Origin: a candidate division WOR-3 bacterium
Lineage (GTDB): Bacteria > Hydrothermota > UBA3072
Length of the DNA stretch: 18,546 nt
Direction: 5' to 3'
Assembly: GCA_039804165.1 (NCBI GenBank)
Contig: JBDRZZ010000029.1
Span: forward strand, 1 to 18,546
The notes beneath the pieces were generated by a model, which worked only from the letters and a program-made list of their open reading frames with translations, ran no database searches and was not told where the DNA came from. Shown piece after piece: positions 14,666 to 18,546 of the stretch. The first letter of the stretch is position 1, and every line of letters begins with the position of its first letter. The translations under genes and the position numbers were made by a program.

Positions 14666-16725
14666 TCGGTGTCTCCTTTTACTTTCATAATTATGGGCCT
14701 TTCTACATATTTTAATAATTTGTTACACAGATTTTTGTATTCTTTATACTCTGAGACCTTTATTTTTTTATCTCTTCTCTTCCAAACATCTTTGAATATT
14801 AAAGTGTCTTCTTTTACTAAATAAAAAGCGCTGTATTCAACTTTCGAATTAGATAAAGAAATTTTCTCTGGAAGAGATAAAATTTCTACCTGAGAGGGAA
14901 GATAAATTTTAAAAGAGTGAGTAATTTCTTCAGAAGTTTCATAAATTAAGTCATAGTTACGAGTTGAAAGAGAAAGTTCGTCTTTTGTATATCTTTCTTT
15001 TAGCTCGGGAAGTTTGAGAAAATAAAGTTCTCCTTGCTTTTTTAGAAAATTAGGTATTTGATATCTTATTGTCATCTCTAAAGGTTTAGAAATATCGTTT
15101 AAATTTAAAAGTTCATATTCTAAAAGTTGAGCATAAGGAGAAATCCTTTTTATCATTTTTTCAAACTGATTCTTCTTTTGAGTCGAATCAAGACTCTCCC
15201 AATAAGCCCTGACACCAGCTTCGTAGCTTCCATTATATTTCGAGTGAAACTTTACAATGGAAAAGCTATCTAATTTTATTTCAATATCATAACTATATTC
15301 CCTTAAATTCCTTTCTGGTTCTGGGATTTCAATAAAGTCAATTCTCGATTTTTGAGCGCATATTGCATCTACTCCATGATCCATTGAAGGAAATGAAGGA
15401 TATCTACTATATTCAGAAACCGGATCAAGAAAATAGGGGTCTCCATTTTCTGGAAATATTTCCACAATAGCATGATCTCCCCAAAATGAAGGGACCTCTT
15501 TAGCTAATTCTGGCGAGGGATGTGTATGAAGATAAACTGGATAAGCTTCAATTCCTATTGCTTTTAACAGAGTGGAAAAAAGAATTGCTTTATCTGTGCA
15601 ATCTCCATACCCATTCTCAAGGGTTTGTTCTGCAGTGTGTCCTGAAACACCGCTTGCTATAGCTCCTTTTATAGAGATGTATCTAATATTTCTCTGAATC
15701 CAGTGATATAGAGAAGCGATTTTCTCCTCGTTAGTTTTTAGATCCTTCGTTAAAGAGTCTGCTAATTTTTGGACTTTCTCGGTTACAACCATTCTTTTTT
15801 TCTGAAAATCTGAATACCAGTTAAATATATAATTCCAATCCTTTTGATTTGAAAGTTGTAAAAAGGGAATAATTTCTTCTATAGAAGGCATTAAAGGTTC
15901 CTCAACTGGAGGTAAAGTATTTCTTTTCTCAAAATAATATTCTTTTGTAGAATCTCTATATAAAGAGTCTATAAAGATGCTATCATCATTTTTTATCTTG
16001 AAAACTATGAAAGTTTTTATAGGAACAATTATTCTAATAGAAGATTCAATTACTGGGTCTTCTCCTCCAAAGAACCATCCCATTGTGAATATTTTTTTGT
16101 CCCAAGGATTAAAAATCTCTTCTGTGTATTTATATTCTATAATATCACCCACCTCCACATTTGGAAATTGAAAGGAAATTATTCTCCTTTTCGTAAAGTA
16201 GATTTCTTCCGCTTTTGGTTTTGTAATCTTTATTTTATTCATATCTAAAGAAATCACCCTTCCATCAGGCTTTATAACTCTTGCTAAATCAATCTTTACT
16301 TTTTCTCTTTGGGGATCAAAGCTATGTTGAAAAGAAGCCCATGACCTTTTAGAATCTTTTAAAATTAATCCCCGGAAGTGATATTCATATTTCCGAGTTC
16401 CAAGAGGTAGCAAAGTATTTACACCTTTATCTAACATTACCACCCCATCAAAATCATAGTATTTAGTGATTATCTTTTCTCTCTCTTTTAGAATATTCTG
16501 AATATCAATAGAAATTGTTTCTTCTCCTTCCTCAAATCCGCCTTCTCCAAATATTATAGATTTTACTTCACTTCTTAGGAAAACTTCATCTTTTGTATAA
16601 ATAGAATCATTTCGCATAAGTATTGAATCCACCTCAATAATCTTCCCATTATTAAATTCAATTTTGTGGGAATAAAATTTAAAAGGGTAAAAAAGAAGAA
16701 ATAAAAAGAATAACAGCTTTTTCAC
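14662..16725 (-). CDS. DUF3857 and transglutaminase-like domain protein, exported
   Basis: A 687-residue protein. A hydrophobic signal peptide (MKKLLFFLFLLFYPFKFYS) is followed by a small beta region (NDSIYTKDEVFLRSEVKSI), DUF3857 (about 100-320) and a transglutaminase core with an intact triad: Cys376 in GYGDCTDK, His418 in WGDHAIVEI and Asp434 in FLDPVSE. The C-terminal 180 residues resemble DUF3858. Proteins of this architecture are common in Bacteroidetes and related lineages; the substrate is not known, though thiol protease or transamidase chemistry is expected from the triad. The start is GTG 16725, overlapping the lgt stop by GTGA. It is immediately followed by its triad-less paralogue. 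Confidence 0.85.
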   Translation of the reverse strand: MKKLLFFLFLLFYPFKFYSHKIEFNNGKIIEVDSILMRNDSIYTKDEVFLRSEVKSIIFGEGGFEEGEETISIDIQNILKEREKIITKYYDFDGVVMLDKGVNTLLPLGTRKYEYHFRGLILKDSKRSWASFQHSFDPQREKVKIDLARVIKPDGRVISLDMNKIKITKPKAEEIYFTKRRIISFQFPNVEVGDIIEYKYTEEIFNPWDKKIFTMGWFFGGEDPVIESSIRIIVPIKTFIVFKIKNDDSIFIDSLYRDSTKEYYFEKRNTLPPVEEPLMPSIEEIIPFLQLSNQKDWNYIFNWYSDFQKKRMVVTEKVQKLADSLTKDLKTNEEKIASLYHWIQRNIRYISIKGAIASGVSGHTAEQTLENGYGDCTDKAILFSTLLKAIGIEAYPVYLHTHPSPELAKEVPSFWGDHAIVEIFPENGDPYFLDPVSEYSRYPSFPSMDHGVDAICAQKSRIDFIEIPEPERNLREYSYDIEIKLDSFSIVKFHSKYNGSYEAGVRAYWESLDSTQKKNQFEKMIKRISPYAQLLEYELLNLNDISKPLEMTIRYQIPNFLKKQGELYFLKLPELKERYTKDELSLSTRNYDLIYETSEEITHSFKIYLPSQVEILSLPEKISLSNSKVEYSAFYLVKEDTLIFKDVWKRRDKKIKVSEYKEYKNLCNKLLKYVERPIIMKVKGDTE

Positions 16726-17534
16726 TTTTTTCTCTTATTAACCCCGTTTACAGTTATAACTACAATAGAAATTAATATCATAATAATACTCAATAGCTGA
16801 GAAAGTGTAATAAATTTTAAGACTAAAGCTTTCCCTGAATAAGATCGAAAGAAGTCTATTACAAATCTATGAAGGCCGTATAACCCTATAAATAAAGAAA
16901 AAAGAAAGCCGTTAAATATTTTTTTCTTTCTAATTTTCCAAAGTATTAAGAAGATTATAAAAAGATTTAAAGTAGAAATGAGTTGGGTTGGAATAACAGG
17001 AAGGCTACACTCAGCAGTAGAAGGAATTAAACCCTTTTGAACTTGATCCCAATATGCCGGAGGTAACCACCGAGAAGGGAAAGAGACTCCAATCCAACTA
17101 TTTGTTATCCTTCCATAGCAACATCCATTAAGGAAACATCCAATTCTTCCTATAGAAATTGCTATTGCGACTCCTGGAGCCATTACATCCATAGTTTCAG
17201 GAAGATTTAACTTTGAGATCTTTACGAATAATAATCCTCCAATAAATCCTCCAATAAAACCACCATAAAATACCATTCCTCCTTCCCATAACTTAAAAAT
17301 AGAGATAAAATCCGAACTAAAATCACACCAGTTTTCCCAAACATACCAAATTCTCGCTCCAATTAACATTCCAACAATTATCCATATTGAAAGAGATTGT
17401 AATACACTAGGTTCTATCTTCCTTTCTTTTCCTTCTTTCGTTATAAAGAACATCCCAACAAGATATCCAATAACAGCCATAAACCCATAAGCAGGGATTT
17501 TGAATTCTTTAATTACAAATAAATAACGATACAT
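16722..17534 (-). CDS. lgt: Prolipoprotein diacylglyceryl transferase
   Basis: A 270-residue membrane enzyme with about seven spans that transfers diacylglycerol from phosphatidylglycerol to the lipobox cysteine of prolipoproteins. The signature GRIGCFLNGCCYG at about 128-140 is the cysteine-rich variant of the Lgt motif GRxGNFxNxE. Also typical are WEGGMVFYGGFIGG, the GLYGLHRFVIDFFR segment near the C-terminus, and the N-terminal IPAYGFM. The ATG lies directly after the rnfB stop codon, with GGAGAA inside the end of rnfB as ribosome site. The next gene overlaps its stop. Lipoproteins encoded in the window (M48 protease, DUF3857 lipoprotein) would be its substrates. Confidence 0.93.
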   Translation of the reverse strand: MYRYLFVIKEFKIPAYGFMAVIGYLVGMFFITKEGKERKIEPSVLQSLSIWIIVGMLIGARIWYVWENWCDFSSDFISIFKLWEGGMVFYGGFIGGFIGGLLFVKISKLNLPETMDVMAPGVAIAISIGRIGCFLNGCCYGRITNSWIGVSFPSRWLPPAYWDQVQKGLIPSTAECSLPVIPTQLISTLNLFIIFLILWKIRKKKIFNGFLFSLFIGLYGLHRFVIDFFRSYSGKALVLKFITLSQLLSIIMILISIVVITVNGVNKRKK

Positions 17535-18365
17535 TTATTTTTCTCCATTTTTAATTTTTCTTAACTCGGAGCGTCTTATAAAAGTTTTACAGGGACATTT
17601 TTCTAAAGCGGGTTCTAAAGATATACTGTCTTTTACCTTTTTCCATTCTACTTTTGCAAGATTACCATCCATTTTTATTATATTGTCTGTAACTCTTACA
17701 CAAAGTCCACAACCAATACAACCTCTCCTACATACTTCTTTAACAGTCTTAGCATCATCATAAGAACGACAAGCGAGATAAATGTCCATTTCTTTTGGGA
17801 TAATTTCAAAAAGATTTCTTGGACAGGTCTTAACACAAATTCCGCAGGCTGTGCATTTTTCTTCTATTATATAAGGTAATCCATTTTTTCCCATTTTAAT
17901 AGCTCCAAATGGGCAAGCTCTAAAACAATCTCCAAGTCCAAGACATCCATATTGACACCCTTTATCTCCACCCATCAAATTGAGTGCTTCACAAGTAGGT
18001 ATCCCTTCATAAATTACAATCCTTTTTGCAGTTTCTACATCTCCAAGGCAACAAAGAACAGCCACCTCTCCTTTTTTACTAGCTTTTTTCTCTTCTTTTC
18101 CCAATATCTCTGCGATTTTATTTGCCACTTCTTCTCCACCTACTTTACAATCGTATAAATTATATTCTCCTTTTGCCACTCCTTCAGCAAAAAGAGCACA
18201 TCCAGCAGCTCCACAAGCTCCACAATCAGCACCTGGTAATATGCTTAGAATTGCTTCTACTTTCTCATCCTTTTTGACTTTAAACTTTTCTGCACTGTAA
18301 ATAAGAAAGCTTCCAAAGCCAAGAGCTAATAACCCAAGAGTTAAAACGGGTATCAATATTTCCAT
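17535..18365 (-). CDS. rnfB: RnfB-like iron-sulfur electron-transfer protein
   Basis: A 276-residue protein built like RnfB of the Rnf (ferredoxin:NAD oxidoreductase) complex. It has one N-terminal membrane helix (about 2-23), then a four-cysteine cluster domain with Cys48, 51, 56 and 73 (DCGACGAAGC ... YDC), and ferredoxin-type domains with CLGLGDCFRACPFGAI, CTACGICVKTCPRN and, near the C-terminus, CRRGCIGCGLC with CPCKTF. Several [4Fe-4S] clusters are expected. It follows its own promoter directly and leads an operon with lgt; no other rnf genes are in the window, unlike the usual rnfCDGEAB order. It has GGAGAAGG as ribosome site. A stand-alone RnfB paralogue is possible. Confidence 0.9.
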   Translation of the reverse strand: MEILIPVLTLGLLALGFGSFLIYSAEKFKVKKDEKVEAILSILPGADCGACGAAGCALFAEGVAKGEYNLYDCKVGGEEVANKIAEILGKEEKKASKKGEVAVLCCLGDVETAKRIVIYEGIPTCEALNLMGGDKGCQYGCLGLGDCFRACPFGAIKMGKNGLPYIIEEKCTACGICVKTCPRNLFEIIPKEMDIYLACRSYDDAKTVKEVCRRGCIGCGLCVRVTDNIIKMDGNLAKVEWKKVKDSISLEPALEKCPCKTFIRRSELRKIKNGEK

Positions 18366-18386
18366 TTAAAACCTTCTCCTTTTTGA

Positions 18387-18414
18387 AAAATAAATAGAAA
18401 GACTATATTGTCAA
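18387..18414 (-). promoter_or_regulatory. Sigma70-type promoter of the rnfB-lgt-DUF3857 operon
   Basis: Reverse strand TTGACA (18414-18409), a 16-nt spacer, TATTTT (18392-18387). The predicted start near 18380 leaves a short leader of about 15 nt with the GGAGAAGG site, before ATG 18365. The -35 box has the same CC prefix as at 5728 and 8542. Confidence 0.5.
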
Positions 18415-18514
18415 GGGCAAAATTATGACTGACAACCCCCCAAAATTTTTGTGTCAAAAGTCGGAAATTTAGTATTTGTAAGGGTTTAGATTGTATTTTT
18501 TCAAAGAAAAGGTA

Positions 18515-18541
18515 TTGAAAAAAACCTCCTTTCTGTATATT
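18515..18541 (+). promoter_or_regulatory. Possible plus-strand promoter at the right edge
   Basis: TTGAAA (18515-18520), a 15-nt spacer, TATATT (18536-18541), reading out of the window. The rest of 18421-18514 is non-coding in both directions, with several TTGACA-like words but no better promoter. It implies a gene divergent from rnfB starting just beyond the edge. Confidence 0.4.
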
Positions 18542-18546
18542 GAGAA

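Overview
The window is low-GC, AT-rich bacterial DNA. It shows sigma70-type TTGACA/TATAAT promoters, strong Shine-Dalgarno sites on many genes, lipoprotein signal peptides and a prolipoprotein diacylglyceryl transferase, so a Gram-negative-type bacterium is likely. Gene content and protein style (lysine/glutamate/isoleucine-rich proteins, very large DUF3857/transglutaminase-like envelope proteins, an RnfB-like ferredoxin, TldD/TldE) recall uncultured lineages such as candidate phylum WOR-3 (Stahlbacteria). That placement is a low-confidence inference. TGA ends several translationally coupled genes, so the standard bacterial code applies.

Layout from left to right. (1) 1-140: the 5' end of an IS3-like transposase gene running off the left edge, with an imperfect palindrome at the probable element end. 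(2) 163-2043: two plus-strand genes, a geranylgeranyl-reductase-family flavoprotein and an M48 metalloprotease lipoprotein. Each has a promoter placed so that transcription should start at the ATG (leaderless mRNAs). (3) 2227-4639: a plus-strand operon with ATGA overlaps: a GT-B glycosyltransferase, an unusual GT-A-like protein and a PEBP (YbhB/YbcL) protein with two apparent translation starts. (4) 4875-5680: a small unrecognised gene overlapping tail-to-tail with a macrodomain gene. (5) 5886-7073: a glutamate dehydrogenase gene broken by one in-frame TGA and two A-tract frameshifts, convergent with a PutP-like sodium symporter. (6) 8619-12625: tldD, tldE and an AzgA-type purine permease in one plus-strand operon behind a leaderless promoter. 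(7) 12641-18365: a minus-strand operon rnfB, lgt and two tandem DUF3857/transglutaminase-like genes, with abutting or overlapping junctions. The second of the two large paralogues has lost the Cys-His-Asp triad.

The most interesting points are a possible two-class promoter architecture (leaderless at about 36-38 nt from the start of the -35 box to ATG; leadered at about 48-57 nt), the dead transglutaminase paralogue beside an active-looking one, the dual-start PEBP, the phage-like GT-A protein and the apparently recent decay of gdh. I saw no CRISPR array, tRNA or rRNA. No gene-free stretch exceeds 300 bases.
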